Assembly (NCBI GenBank): GCA_024233005.1
Contig: JACKQE010000013.1
Coordinates: 1-64,000, forward strand
Reading direction: 5' to 3'
DNA from: Akkermansiaceae bacterium
GTDB lineage: Bacteria > Verrucomicrobiota > Verrucomicrobiia > Verrucomicrobiales > DEV007
DNA: 64,000 nucleotides
In this document: in pieces, positions 16,785 through 25,782 of the stretch
How the letters are laid out: every line of letters begins with the position of its first letter
How positions within the stretch are numbered: the stretch's first letter is position 1
Notes under the pieces: generated by a model
What the model was told of the DNA's origin: nothing
Databases searched by the model: none
What the model saw: only the letters and a program-made list of their open reading frames with translations
Made by a program: the position numbers and the translations under genes

Positions 16785-19700
16785 TCAAAGCTTGCACAAA
16801 CAACCATCGTATCCAAAAAGCATCCGCACCATCACCGTCGTGGCGGCAACCTCGACCGGAGACAAGGCGGCATCACTCTTGCTGTCACCGTTTTTCTCCA
16901 GCAAGTCTCGCGCCGCCGACGTTTCTGCGGCGTAACGGGCTCTGGCATCGGCAAGAAAACCCGCCAGCAGCGTTTGTTGCTCCGGGCTGGGACGGCAACC
17001 GGTCAGCGCCCGGAAGGCCAGCACGGCACGGCAAGCATCGTCCTGTGGACCGGTCCCCGGATGGTCCCGGACCAGTTTTTCCGCCAAAACCCGGGCCGCC
17101 TCGACGTATTGCGGGTCATTCTGCACGACCAACGCCTGCAGGGGGTTGGCGGAGCGCTGCCGACGCACCTGACAAAATTCGCGCGATGGCGCGTCGAAGA
17201 TGGTCATGCTGGGCGGGGCCATGGTCTTCCTCCAAAAAGTGTAGAGACTGCGGCGGTATAGACCGATCCCGGTGTCCACATGATAGGAATGCTGGGTGCC
17301 CCCTTCCTCCCAGAGCCCTGCGGGTTGGTAAGGTTTGACACTGGGACCACCAATCCCACCCGCCAGCAGACCTGAAACGGCCAGCACCTGGTCTCGCAGC
17401 TGCTCGGCCGTGAGCCGGTTGCGGGGTCCACGCGCCAGCATGCGGTTTTCCGGATCCTCCACCAGCAACTTGCGATCTCTGGGCAGGGAGGATTGTCGAT
17501 AGGTGCTGCTCAGGGCGATCTCCCGGCAGAGCGCCTTGACATTCCACCCAGTGTCCTGGAAATGAAGGGCCAACCAATCGAGCAACTCTGGATGACTTGG
17601 CAATTCACCCTGGGTGCCAAAATCTTCGGAGGTTCCGACAATACCTTTGCCAAAAAAGGTTTGCCAAAGCCTGTTGACGGCCACCCTTGCCGTGAGGGGA
17701 TGATGCCCATCAGTGAGCCATTTGCCGAAGCCCAAGCGGTTCCTGGGGTATTCCTGAGGCATCGGAGGAAGTACCGCCGGAGTGGCCGGGCTGACGGGGG
17801 CCCCCCTTTTGTTCCACTGGCCCCGCTCCAGCACATAAGTCTGCCTGCGTGGGGACATTTCTTTCATGACCATCAGTTCCACGCAACCTGACACGAGCTG
17901 GTTTTCCCGATCCCGGAGGGCTTTAATCTCACCGCTCAGCTGCCGCCAGGGTTCATCGATTTCCCTGAGGTACCAGGCAAACCATTCCGCCTCCGCACGG
18001 TCCTCCAGATCCCCGTGAACATGGGCCACTTCGGGCGGCGTCAATTCCCGGTCGAACACCTGAATCTCATCCAAAGCTCCCTCCCGGAAGCCTTTGGAAT
18101 TGATCCGTCCACCCAATGTCAGGTAGACATTTTCCACCACATTTGCGTCAGCGACCTGCTCTGGATCGAAATCCCCCCATTCCTGGAGGTAGAGGATGTC
18201 CTTGTAAAGGTGGTCCCGCTCAACCTTGCATTCGACCGGTTGGCCATCGACATACAATTTCATTCCCGCAGCCTTGCTTGACCCATCATAGGTTGCGGCA
18301 AGGTGTGTCCACTTGCCCACGGTCAGTGCCTGGACAGCGCGGATGCCGATGCCATTCCCCGGCCAGAAATGGGCCATCCGGAAGACCGGTTGGTTGTTTT
18401 CAATGGAGATTTCATACCCCCGGTGAGCAGCTTCCAAGGCAGACCGGGTGCGATGCAGGATCACCGCTTCATCCACGGGAATGTCCAGCTTCACCCACAC
18501 CGCAAGACTGAAGGGATCCGTCCGGCCGAATTCCCCCGAATGGCTCATCGTTCCCCCATTGTCACCATTGAATCCCAGCGCCTTCCCCAATCCCTGCGGA
18601 CCTTCGACCAATCTGGCTTTCTTAATGAGTTCCCCTTTTGAATCGGGTCGCACCACATTGGTGAATCCACGACGATCATCAAGCAACTCCTCGAAATTAA
18701 AATAGTCCACCGGGGAGGCCCCCGTCGCTGCGGGCCGCGGCTTGGAGAACAATCCCACCAAACGGGTCAGTGCCGATGGCGGACCGCTCCGCGAGGGAGG
18801 GCGGTGTTCCTTGAGCCAGGCCTGAAACCTCGTTTCCGCCTCGGCTTTGAGAGCCTCACGGGCGTTCACTTTCCCTTCGATTTGACGGAGCAAATCCGCG
18901 CGCAATGCCTCCTCCGCGGCGTCCTTGTAAACGAATGTGCTGGGAGGCGGAATGCCATTGGTGAACCGACAGTAAAGGCCCAACTCGTCGATGTTGTCGA
19001 AAAAGGCCCCCATGCTGTAATAGTCCTTCATCGACAGTGGATCGAATTTGTGGTCATGGCATTTGCAGCATTCCATGGTCAATCCCATGAAGGTGGCGGC
19101 ATTGGTTTTGACGCGATCCGAGACATGCTCGCAGCGAAATTCTTCCTCATTGCTGCCGGCTTCGTTCATTTGCACGTGGAGACGGTTGAACGCGGTCGGG
19201 ACAATCTCATGCAGCGTGGGATTGGGGAGGAGATCCCCCGCAGTCTGGAGAAGGACGAACTGGTCGTAGGGAAGATTCTCATTGAAGGCCCCAATCACCC
19301 AGTCCCGGTATGGCCAGGTCACACAGTCGAAATCTTCATGACGCCCGTAGGTATCTCCATACCGTGCCAGATCGAGCCAGTCATTGGCCATCCTCTCCCC
19401 ATAGGCCTGGGATGCCAGCAAACGGTCAACCACCGTCTCGAAGGCCGTTTCTGACAAATCCGCCAGAAAGGCGTCGATTTGGGTCAAAGTGGGCGGAAGA
19501 CCAGTGAGATCCATCGTGACCCGCCGCAGCCAATGTTCACGATCAGCAGGAGGGGCAGGTTGGATGCCTTTTTGATCCAGCTTGGCTTTGACAAAGGCAT
19601 CAATCGGGGAGCGGGCCGGGAAATCAGGGGTCCCTGTGTTTTCCGGCACAGGAGGTGCCTGAGGTTGGAGGAAAGCCCAATGAACTTGATAGTGGGCCCC

Positions 19701-20078
19701 TTCATCGATCCATCGCCTCAGGAGTTCTTTCTCCGCCATCGTCAAGGGTTCGCCCTTTCCCGGAGGAGGCATGGTCTCTTCAGGGTCATCTGAAAGAATC
19801 CGGACGACCATTTCACTGGTGGCCGATTGGCCGGGAATGATGGCTCCTGTTTCCACAGCGTTCTCCCGGATATCCAACCGCAGGTCAGCCTTGCGTTTCA
19901 CTGAGTCCGGGCCATGGCAATTCAGACAATGACGGGAAATAAGGGGCCGGATTTCATCATTGAAGCCGACCGGTGGTAACGGTTCTCCAACGGCTTTTCC
20001 GGCTGCAGCGATGAGGCTGGCAGCGAAAAAAACCTTCCAGTATAAAGACGGCTCAAAAACCTTGAGATGGTCAACCAT
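16785..20078 (-). CDS. Large exported protein with cytochrome-C-like motif, DUF1549, LamG and DUF1553 domains
   Basis: A 1097-residue protein of the type common in planctomycetes and verrucomicrobia. The N-terminus has a signal-like hydrophobic segment (about residues 12-30). Residues about 40-130 form the planctomycete cytochrome C domain with the haem motif in HCLNCHGPDS. DUF1549 follows (phrases VDRLLASQAYGERMANDWLDLARY and ECCKCHDHKFDP, a second CxxCH). About residues 450-690 are a LamG/concanavalin-like domain (KLYVDGQPVE, LDEIQVFDREL), and the C-terminal part is DUF1553 (RVAVNRLWQTFFGKGIVGTSEDFG and RLTAEQLRDQ). Role in polysaccharide breakdown is often suggested for these modules but not proven. 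First gene of a two-gene unit with the DUF1501 gene. Confidence 0.9.
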   Translation of the reverse strand: MVDHLKVFEPSLYWKVFFAASLIAAAGKAVGEPLPPVGFNDEIRPLISRHCLNCHGPDSVKRKADLRLDIRENAVETGAIIPGQSATSEMVVRILSDDPEETMPPPGKGEPLTMAEKELLRRWIDEGAHYQVHWAFLQPQAPPVPENTGTPDFPARSPIDAFVKAKLDQKGIQPAPPADREHWLRRVTMDLTGLPPTLTQIDAFLADLSETAFETVVDRLLASQAYGERMANDWLDLARYGDTYGRHEDFDCVTWPYRDWVIGAFNENLPYDQFVLLQTAGDLLPNPTLHEIVPTAFNRLHVQMNEAGSNEEEFRCEHVSDRVKTNAATFMGLTMECCKCHDHKFDPLSMKDYYSMGAFFDNIDELGLYCRFTNGIPPPSTFVYKDAAEEALRADLLRQIEGKVNAREALKAEAETRFQAWLKEHRPPSRSGPPSALTRLVGLFSKPRPAATGASPVDYFNFEELLDDRRGFTNVVRPDSKGELIKKARLVEGPQGLGKALGFNGDNGGTMSHSGEFGRTDPFSLAVWVKLDIPVDEAVILHRTRSALEAAHRGYEISIENNQPVFRMAHFWPGNGIGIRAVQALTVGKWTHLAATYDGSSKAAGMKLYVDGQPVECKVERDHLYKDILYLQEWGDFDPEQVADANVVENVYLTLGGRINSKGFREGALDEIQVFDRELTPPEVAHVHGDLEDRAEAEWFAWYLREIDEPWRQLSGEIKALRDRENQLVSGCVELMVMKEMSPRRQTYVLERGQWNKRGAPVSPATPAVLPPMPQEYPRNRLGFGKWLTDGHHPLTARVAVNRLWQTFFGKGIVGTSEDFGTQGELPSHPELLDWLALHFQDTGWNVKALCREIALSSTYRQSSLPRDRKLLVEDPENRMLARGPRNRLTAEQLRDQVLAVSGLLAGGIGGPSVKPYQPAGLWEEGGTQHSYHVDTGIGLYRRSLYTFWRKTMAPPSMTIFDAPSREFCQVRRQRSANPLQALVVQNDPQYVEAARVLAEKLVRDHPGTGPQDDACRAVLAFRALTGCRPSPEQQTLLAGFLADARARYAAETSAARDLLEKNGDSKSDAALSPVEVAATTVMVRMLFGYDGCLCKL

Positions 20079-20211
20079 GGAGGCGAATCATCCTGTCTCT
20101 GACATAGATTGAACAGGAGGAATTCAAGAATCGCGAGAGTATCCTCGAATCCCCAGTTTTCAAGCGCAGATTTTAAGCGCTGGTCTCATCCGGAAAGAGC
20201 CCGGAACCCTC

Positions 20212-21087
20212 CTACGGAACTGGGATCGGTGGAGGAGGAATACGGGTGCTGGATTCTCCACTGGGCACAGGAGGAGGGGGGATGCGGGTTGTATCGTCCG
20301 GGATCACTGGCGGAGGAATTCGAGGATCGGACTTGGGAACGGAACCGACTGGTGCCTGCATCGTTCCAGTCGGGGGCAGCAACGGTGCCTGGGGGTCAAT
20401 CACCGGAGGCGGCACCAGCGGTAATCCCCCGGGAGGAGAGCCCGAAGGGACATCCGTCACATCGGGAGGCACGGCATTGGGGGCATAGGAGTCGGAAATG
20501 ATGAGGGAATTCCCTTTTTGGCCTTTGATCCGGGAAATCCAAATCGTGCGCAGCACTTCACCCGTCTCGCCGGAAAGAAAGATCGTTCCCGCCAGCCGTT
20601 TGTTGGCATCGATCAACTCCAATTTCCAGATCGGCTCACGGGAAAACTCCCTTGCTTTCAGGAGGTAATTCAAATGGTCGAAACCCACCCGTGCTTTGCG
20701 GGCCTCGCTCTCGGCAATCGTAAAAGCAGCCATGCTGTCGACTTTGAGATCTTTGGGATGAATGAAACCGTCGGGCGGCTTGGTCGGGTAAAATTCATCA
20801 ACGGGCCCCTCGTCACTGGTTTCACCTTTTCTGTTAACCCAGTAATACCTGAGATTGTACGGGGAATTCTCATCGAAGACCACGGCCTCCCATTCCTCGG
20901 GTTGGGAGACGCCATCTGTGCCCCGCAAGGCCACGATCCCTTGAAAACGCTGAGCCCCAAACCGCATTTCCAAAAACTCCAGTGCCCTCCGCGAAGTGAC
21001 ACCTTCCTCCTGGGCCGGACTGGGACGGGGAGAACACAAGCCCAAGGCCAACACCGCCAAGCAAACTGGACAACGCGAATTCTTCAT
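20212..21087 (-). CDS. Secreted protein with Pro-rich C-terminal tail
   Basis: A 291-residue exported protein starting with ATG at 21087 (MKNSRCPVCLAVLALGL, signal peptide with Cys residues). The middle (about residues 30-180) looks like an outer-membrane lipoprotein-sorting-like or LolA-type beta domain: ALRGTDGVSQPEEWEAVVFDE, FTIAESEARKARVGFDHLNYLL, WKLELIDANKRLAGTIFLSGETGEVLR. From about residue 205 the protein is mostly proline with repeating RIPPPPIP/RIPPPVIP units, ending at the C-terminus, probably disordered. Family not firmly recognised; a weak DUF-type resemblance only. It is transcribed away from the ECF sigma gene, whose AT-rich promoter region lies next to its start. Confidence 0.65.
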   Translation of the reverse strand: MKNSRCPVCLAVLALGLCSPRPSPAQEEGVTSRRALEFLEMRFGAQRFQGIVALRGTDGVSQPEEWEAVVFDENSPYNLRYYWVNRKGETSDEGPVDEFYPTKPPDGFIHPKDLKVDSMAAFTIAESEARKARVGFDHLNYLLKAREFSREPIWKLELIDANKRLAGTIFLSGETGEVLRTIWISRIKGQKGNSLIISDSYAPNAVPPDVTDVPSGSPPGGLPLVPPPVIDPQAPLLPPTGTMQAPVGSVPKSDPRIPPPVIPDDTTRIPPPPVPSGESSTRIPPPPIPVP

Positions 21088-21277
21088 GGAATGGAACTGC
21101 ACTACGCCATTAGATCGTCGAAAAACCTTCCGTATTCAAAGGTTTTTTGGAAATCTGAACAAAGTTAGCCGCCCTTCGAATCGTTTTTAAAAAATTTTCC
21201 ACAAAAACCAAAAAAAATGCAACCTGCGGTGACTTTACCCTACCGCAGATCGTCCAAATTCGTCAGAGACCGCCAAA

Positions 21278-21898
21278 GTGAATTCAACCGCCGAAGAAGA
21301 GGACATTGAGAGTATTGATGATGCAGAACTTGTAGGCAGGTGTCGGAACGAAATTCCCCACAGTACCCAGAGTTTTCAAATCCTCGTTCGCAAATACGAG
21401 GGGATCGTTTTCAATACCTGCGCCAAAGTTCTGGGGAGCTTTCCAGACGCGGAAGAAGTCAGCCAGGATGTGTTTATTAAGATTTATCATAAACTCCACC
21501 AATTTGAAGGCCGATCCTCTTTCAAAACCTGGCTGTTCTCGATCGTTTACAATCAATGCCTTTCGCGCTTAAAGAGACTCTCCCGCCAACGCGGTCGGGA
21601 AGTTCTCTTGGACACGCAGTTGGTCGATACTCCGGAGCCGCCTCAGGATTGGGGAGCCGCTCACCAAAGGGAACGCGTTCAGGCAGCAATCCTGCAATTG
21701 AAGCCCGAGGACAGAGAGGTGATTGTAGCCAGATTCATTTCCGATCTTTCCCTGGAACAAATCGCGGAAGTTCTCGATTTGAAGCTCAGCGCCACCAAGA
21801 TGCGCCTCTACCGTGCCATGGAACGATTCAAAGAAGTTTTCCATCTGCTGCCGGACGACGCTGACAGAAATGAACAGGAGGTTTCCCATGATCAATGA
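21278..21898 (+). CDS. ECF-type RNA polymerase sigma factor
   Basis: A 206-residue sigma-70 family protein of the extracytoplasmic function group, starting with GTG at 21278. Region 2 is at about residues 30-105 (FQILVRKYEGIVFN, DAEEVSQDVFIKIY, GRSSFKTWLFSIVYNQCLSRLKR, which contacts the -10 element) and region 4 at about residues 140-190 (LKPEDREVIVARFISDLSLEQIAEVLDLKLSATKMRLYRAMERF is spread over this region). Regions 1 and 3 are absent, as expected. Its end overlaps a small gene by 11 bases. AT-rich DNA upstream (21180-21240, many A-runs) probably holds its promoter, possibly autoregulated. Confidence 0.93.
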   Translation: MNSTAEEEDIESIDDAELVGRCRNEIPHSTQSFQILVRKYEGIVFNTCAKVLGSFPDAEEVSQDVFIKIYHKLHQFEGRSSFKTWLFSIVYNQCLSRLKRLSRQRGREVLLDTQLVDTPEPPQDWGAAHQRERVQAAILQLKPEDREVIVARFISDLSLEQIAEVLDLKLSATKMRLYRAMERFKEVFHLLPDDADRNEQEVSHDQ

Positions 21899-22136
21899 CG
21901 ATGACTTCCTCAAACAGGAGAATGAATTGAAAGATCTTTTCCTCAGTATTGTCGAAGCCGCTACCACCTTTCCAGATCCTCAACGAGTGGATCGGATTTT
22001 GGAGCGAGTCAGATTTGAAAACCAGCTCCTCGACAGTCAGGTTGACGACTCCAAGAGTCTGACGGAGGACCAAGGAGAAGAAGCCTGCATTGCCGAGGGG
22101 AGACCGTCGGGAAAAACGTCCACCGACCAATCCTGA
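21888..22136 (+). CDS. Small acidic protein overlapping the sigma gene, possible regulator
   Basis: An 82-residue protein whose ATG at 21888 has a very good ribosome binding site (AGGAGG, seven bases before) and overlaps the end of the sigma gene by 11 bases, so translation is coupled. The sequence is acidic and helical at the start (FLKQENELKDLFLSIVEAATTF, RVDRILERVRFENQLLD), with a polar tail. There is no membrane helix and no zinc-binding HxxxCxxC motif, so it is not a standard ZAS-type anti-sigma factor. The position suggests it modulates the sigma factor, but this is inference only. Confidence 0.7.
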   Translation: MINDDDFLKQENELKDLFLSIVEAATTFPDPQRVDRILERVRFENQLLDSQVDDSKSLTEDQGEEACIAEGRPSGKTSTDQS

Positions 22137-22996
22137 TCACCTGCCCCACTCTTTCGGCGGGTTGGTTGAGGAGATGAAATGCTCTCCTTCCCTGAGCAGA
22201 GGGACTCCCAACCGTCCGGGGATTCTCTCCTACTTTTCAGCGAATAACGACCATCCCACTGGTGATGAACTGCCATCTATTCTGACAAGGAGTTCCAATT
22301 TCGCGACACTCCTGCCGGGAGCCATTCCCTGGAGGGAGGAAATTCCCCCTTTCTCCCGGGAATTTCCTCAAGAGATTTGGGACCAAGCGGCTGATCCTAC
22401 CAGGAATTCACCTACCCTAACAGAATGAGCCAGCGAGTCATGTAGAAGCTGACTCCTTCGAGAAAAGTTTTTTTCACAACCTGTGACTTTCCCTCACTCT
22501 CCACTGTCTATAGCTTCGAAATCTGATGATCACGGTTACCTTGAAAGGCAGAGTTCAATTCAACTATCCAGTATTGCTGATAATGTGGTGAAAATTTGTC
22601 GTCATCCCCCCCGGGATGGCGACTCTTGTCGCCGGCGTCAAGGCTATTGCTCCACGGTTCCTCCAGCCTGGCGTCGGCGACTCCCACCCCACTGCTCCCC
22701 ACCTCCTGAAGGGAAGCAGTTCCATCCTCGGGGTTTCCTTGGAAGGAGCCATTTTTGAGAAACCAGCACTTTTTCTGTCACGTTAGGACCGCCAGAAACA
22801 AACCTTTCTGACATAGGGAGGCTTCGGCCTCCTGCCCTATAAAATCCCTCCTCAAAACATGCGGGGGCCGCTTACTGGTGGTGGGCGGCCCTCGCAACTT
22901 TGTCAGCACGTGATGAGAGGCAGCCCACCGAGGTTTGTGGTTTGGCTTGGCACTGACTCAGATTCCCTGACCGGCGGCATTGGGCGTGGGGAGACT
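22137..22996. other. Long intergenic region after the sigma operon
   Basis: About 860 bases with no supported gene. Open frames in it are short and low in coding character. Two structures can be seen: a GC-rich hairpin with a TTCG loop at 22817-22832 (stem GGAGGC/GCCTCC) and, for the leftward FIST gene, a 7-bp GC stem at 22865-22871 and 22885-22891 followed only weakly by Ts on the minus strand; neither is a clear terminator. The region may hold a degraded gene or an unrecognised RNA. Confidence 0.4.
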
Positions 22997-24190
22997 TCAG
23001 GAGTGCATGAAGAAAACGGTCGCCGCAGTGTAGCCGTGAAGAAAATTCTGCCCTCCCACCGGCCCGATCTCTCCACTGCAAAAGAAACCACTCAGAGGAA
23101 TCCGACCAAAAACGTCTTCCACTACGGCCGAGTCATGGTGGGGATCACCGAAGAGACTCCGTCCGCGTCCGAGACAGCTGAAGAGCAGACCAGCAAAGGG
23201 TTGCCCGTAGCGGTTTTGCGCGGCCGCACATTGAAGGCGCAGATCTTCATCGGCCGCATTTCGATCCCGGAGCTGAAATTGCAAGGTCTGTCCCACCCGT
23301 GGAAAAGCACCCACCGCCAACACCCCGGCCTGAGGATCACCTCCGAGGATGTTGCGCACCAAAAAATCCCCGCGACGGAACTCGTCTTTGTATTCGGAAA
23401 TGGCCAATCCCGCAAAAATATTGCCTTTGGCCCCGAACTGGTCCGCCAAATCAAGGGAGTCAAACGCCTCTTCCAGCACTTCGTAGGCACTGCGTTGCCC
23501 AATGGTCACCAACATGTTTTGATTCACCCGGGTCACGATGTAGGGCTCGCCAATGGGGCGGCATCCCTGACTCACCACCCCTCCAAGCCTTACCCCGTCC
23601 GCAAAATGGACCGCCAGCATGGCTGCATCGGTCCGGCCTTCTTCGGTAAACAAAAAGGGATCCTCGGTTCCGTGGGAGCTCGCAAGCCCCCCATAGAGCG
23701 GAAGTCCGGCATAATCCCGGTTCCAGGCGGCAAGCCAAAGGTCCGTCGGTAACCGCATCGGATTGGCCACTGTCACCCAACCGGAGAAGTCCTCCCGGGT
23801 AACCCCGGTGATCATATCCAGCGGAGCCCCCTTGGCAACATCCTCAAGATCTCCGGAGGTGATCTCGGCCCTCCGCAAGCGGGTCGCAGGGAGCTTCAGG
23901 AAGAGCATCGTGCATCCGGGCGCCTGTTCTATCTCCTGGCCGATACCAACCAAACCGCCACCGGAGCAGCCGACAACATTGTCAATCCCGCCTTCCCGAC
24001 GAAGGATTTCGAGCATCTCCGAAAGATGCGGAGCCCATTCAACCGAGACAAACACAAAGGCCAGCACCGGACCGCCCCGACCCAGTTGTTGGCGCGCGGC
24101 CTGCACCTCTTCAACCAATTTCTCTCCGTGAAAGGCGGAGGGAAGGAAAATCGAGGCCGACGCGTTGTCGTTTTCTCCAGGGAATGTCAT
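22997..24190 (-). CDS. FIST domain protein (small-ligand sensor)
   Basis: A 397-residue protein with FIST N-terminal and C-terminal domains, a family proposed to bind small ligands such as amino acids in signalling. The start is the ATG at 24190; longer readings would run into the tRNA-Leu gene. Typical features are VLAFVFVSVEWAPHLSEMLEILR, NVVGCSGGGLVG, GCRPIGEPYIVTRVNQNMLVTIGQRSAYEVL in the FIST_C part and the final GYTAATVFF. No kinase, cyclase or methyl-accepting partner lies beside it, so its output is unclear. Length is normal. Confidence 0.86.
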   Translation of the reverse strand: MTFPGENDNASASIFLPSAFHGEKLVEEVQAARQQLGRGGPVLAFVFVSVEWAPHLSEMLEILRREGGIDNVVGCSGGGLVGIGQEIEQAPGCTMLFLKLPATRLRRAEITSGDLEDVAKGAPLDMITGVTREDFSGWVTVANPMRLPTDLWLAAWNRDYAGLPLYGGLASSHGTEDPFLFTEEGRTDAAMLAVHFADGVRLGGVVSQGCRPIGEPYIVTRVNQNMLVTIGQRSAYEVLEEAFDSLDLADQFGAKGNIFAGLAISEYKDEFRRGDFLVRNILGGDPQAGVLAVGAFPRVGQTLQFQLRDRNAADEDLRLQCAAAQNRYGQPFAGLLFSCLGRGRSLFGDPHHDSAVVEDVFGRIPLSGFFCSGEIGPVGGQNFLHGYTAATVFFMHS

Positions 24191-24202
24191 GCAATGAAGG
24201 AA

Positions 24203-24287
24203 TGGTACCAGGAACAGGACTCGAACCTGCACGAGCAAGCTCACCAGATCCTAAGTCTGGCGCGTCTACCAATTTCGCCACCCTGGC
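24203..24287 (-). tRNA. tRNA-Leu (anticodon TAG)
   Basis: An 85-base type II tRNA on the minus strand. The acceptor arm GCCAGGG pairs with TCCTGGT (with two wobble pairs), the D arm contains AAATTGGTAGACG, the anticodon stem is CCAGA/TCTGG around CTTAGGA giving TAG, a long variable arm follows (GAGCTTGCTCGT) and the T arm has GGTTCGAGTCC. The CCA end is encoded at 24203-24205. It lies 13 bases upstream of the FIST start and may share transcripts with it. Confidence 0.95.
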
Positions 24288-24488
24288 CCGGGGACCGTTC
24301 GGGATCATGGATCCAGAAACGACTCTCTAACATGCCACGTTTCACGCCCTCATGCAACTCATGCCAGATCGCTCCCTGAGGAATGGCAATCCATCAGGAC
24401 ATGGCTGGAACCTTGAAAATGGATGCAGGCGTTTTTGCGCGCCCCTGAGGAAGGTTGACGGTCGCACTTTCCGGGGCACATTGAGCCC

Positions 24489-25610
24489 ATGGATTTGACA
24501 CGCACAGCCTACGGCACATGGAGCGGAGGGCGCTTCATGCACTTCGGAGAACAACTCGACGAGGACCGGTTTACCCGGCTCATCCAACATGCTTATGATC
24601 AAGGCATCCGCACCTTTGTCACCGCCGACGTTTATGGCGTGGGACGGGCGGATGAGTTCATCGGCAATGCCTTATCAGGGATCGACCGCTCCACCTACTG
24701 CCTGGTGGGAACCATTGGTCACGATTTTTATACCGGCCAGCGCCGTGGCTCCAGTGGCTACCCTCGCTTCACTGATCCCGCTCTGCGCGGCGAAAGTGAC
24801 TACGCAGACTACCTGCGCATGGCCACTGAAAAGTCCTTGGAACGCTGCCAAACGGACCATTTCGACCTCATCATGCTCCACAATCCGGATTCCATCGGCT
24901 ACTCCAGTGAAAAAGTTTGGGATGGGATGCGGGCACTCCGCGACACCGGACTCACTGAAATGACCGGCGTCGCCCCCGGACCGGCCAATGGTTTCGCGAT
25001 CGATCTGGCCTATTGCTTTGAACATTTCCAAGAGGTGATGGACTGGGCCATGATCATTCTCAATCCCAACGAGCCCTGGCCGGGCCGGTGCGTTTTGGGA
25101 CCTGCCAAGGAGTTTGGCGTCAAGGTACTGACCCGCGTGGTCGACTACGGGGGACTTTTCCACGACGATGTGAAACCGGGACACACCTTCCGAGAGGGGG
25201 ATCACCGAACCTACCGCCCAGCAGGCTGGGTCGAACATGGCGTCGAGAAGATCGAAAAAATGCGCCAAGTCGCAGACCGTCACGGCCTGACCTTGCTGCA
25301 GTTTGCCTGCCAGTGGAACCTCGCCCAGGAGCCGGTCCAATGTGTCGTTCCCACCTTTATCCAGGAAGCTGGCGAAAATACCAAAGCGGTCGAGGACAAA
25401 GTCACGGAGATGGCCCAACTTCCGGAGGAAAACCGTCTCAGCCCGGAAGAAGTCGAGGCCGTCTACCACATTGGCAACAATGTCGGCTGTATGGAGTTGA
25501 AAGGTGCCAGCACCAGGCATGAAGGCCTCGATCCCCAACCGGATCACTGGCCATTGCGGCCCGAATTGGCTGAAGTCGCTCAGCGCTGGGCGATCGATCC
25601 GGCTTGGTGA
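24489..25610 (+). CDS. Aldo/keto-reductase family protein lacking two usual catalytic residues
   Basis: A 373-residue TIM-barrel protein of the aldo/keto reductase superfamily. Family features include YGTWSGG at the start, ADVYGVGRADEFIGNAL, FDLIMLHNPDS with the catalytic His131, and a TLLQFACQWNL segment near the cofactor end. In ordinary members a Tyr, Asp, Lys and His form the active site. Tyr49 and His131 are present, but the Asp position (the D of the DTA motif) is Val44 and the usual Lys strand reads VGTIGHD without Lys. It may therefore have a changed or lost reductase activity; a misjudged alignment is the other explanation. No clear operon partner. Start is the first ATG at 24489. 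Confidence 0.8.
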   Translation: MDLTRTAYGTWSGGRFMHFGEQLDEDRFTRLIQHAYDQGIRTFVTADVYGVGRADEFIGNALSGIDRSTYCLVGTIGHDFYTGQRRGSSGYPRFTDPALRGESDYADYLRMATEKSLERCQTDHFDLIMLHNPDSIGYSSEKVWDGMRALRDTGLTEMTGVAPGPANGFAIDLAYCFEHFQEVMDWAMIILNPNEPWPGRCVLGPAKEFGVKVLTRVVDYGGLFHDDVKPGHTFREGDHRTYRPAGWVEHGVEKIEKMRQVADRHGLTLLQFACQWNLAQEPVQCVVPTFIQEAGENTKAVEDKVTEMAQLPEENRLSPEEVEAVYHIGNNVGCMELKGASTRHEGLDPQPDHWPLRPELAEVAQRWAIDPAW

Positions 25611-25782
25611 AGGGGAGAGGTGGGCCTTGGCCTGATGCGGGGGCGGAATGGGGGGAGCAAGGTGACGGCGGCTTGCCAAAGCCGCTTGTTTACCGCCATG
25701 GCTGTGGGAGATTGCGGGGAGAAAGATGTCACACTTTCGGCTCCGTTCCCCAATATCCTTTAACCCGCCTCGCAGAAGCCCC

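Noticed and set aside
22817..22832. GC hairpin with TTCG loop as a terminator
   Set aside because: No T-run follows on either strand, so it is kept only as a note in the intergenic entry.
22859..23752. A 297-codon + strand frame over the FIST gene
   Set aside because: Antisense to FIST_C; no signal of its own.
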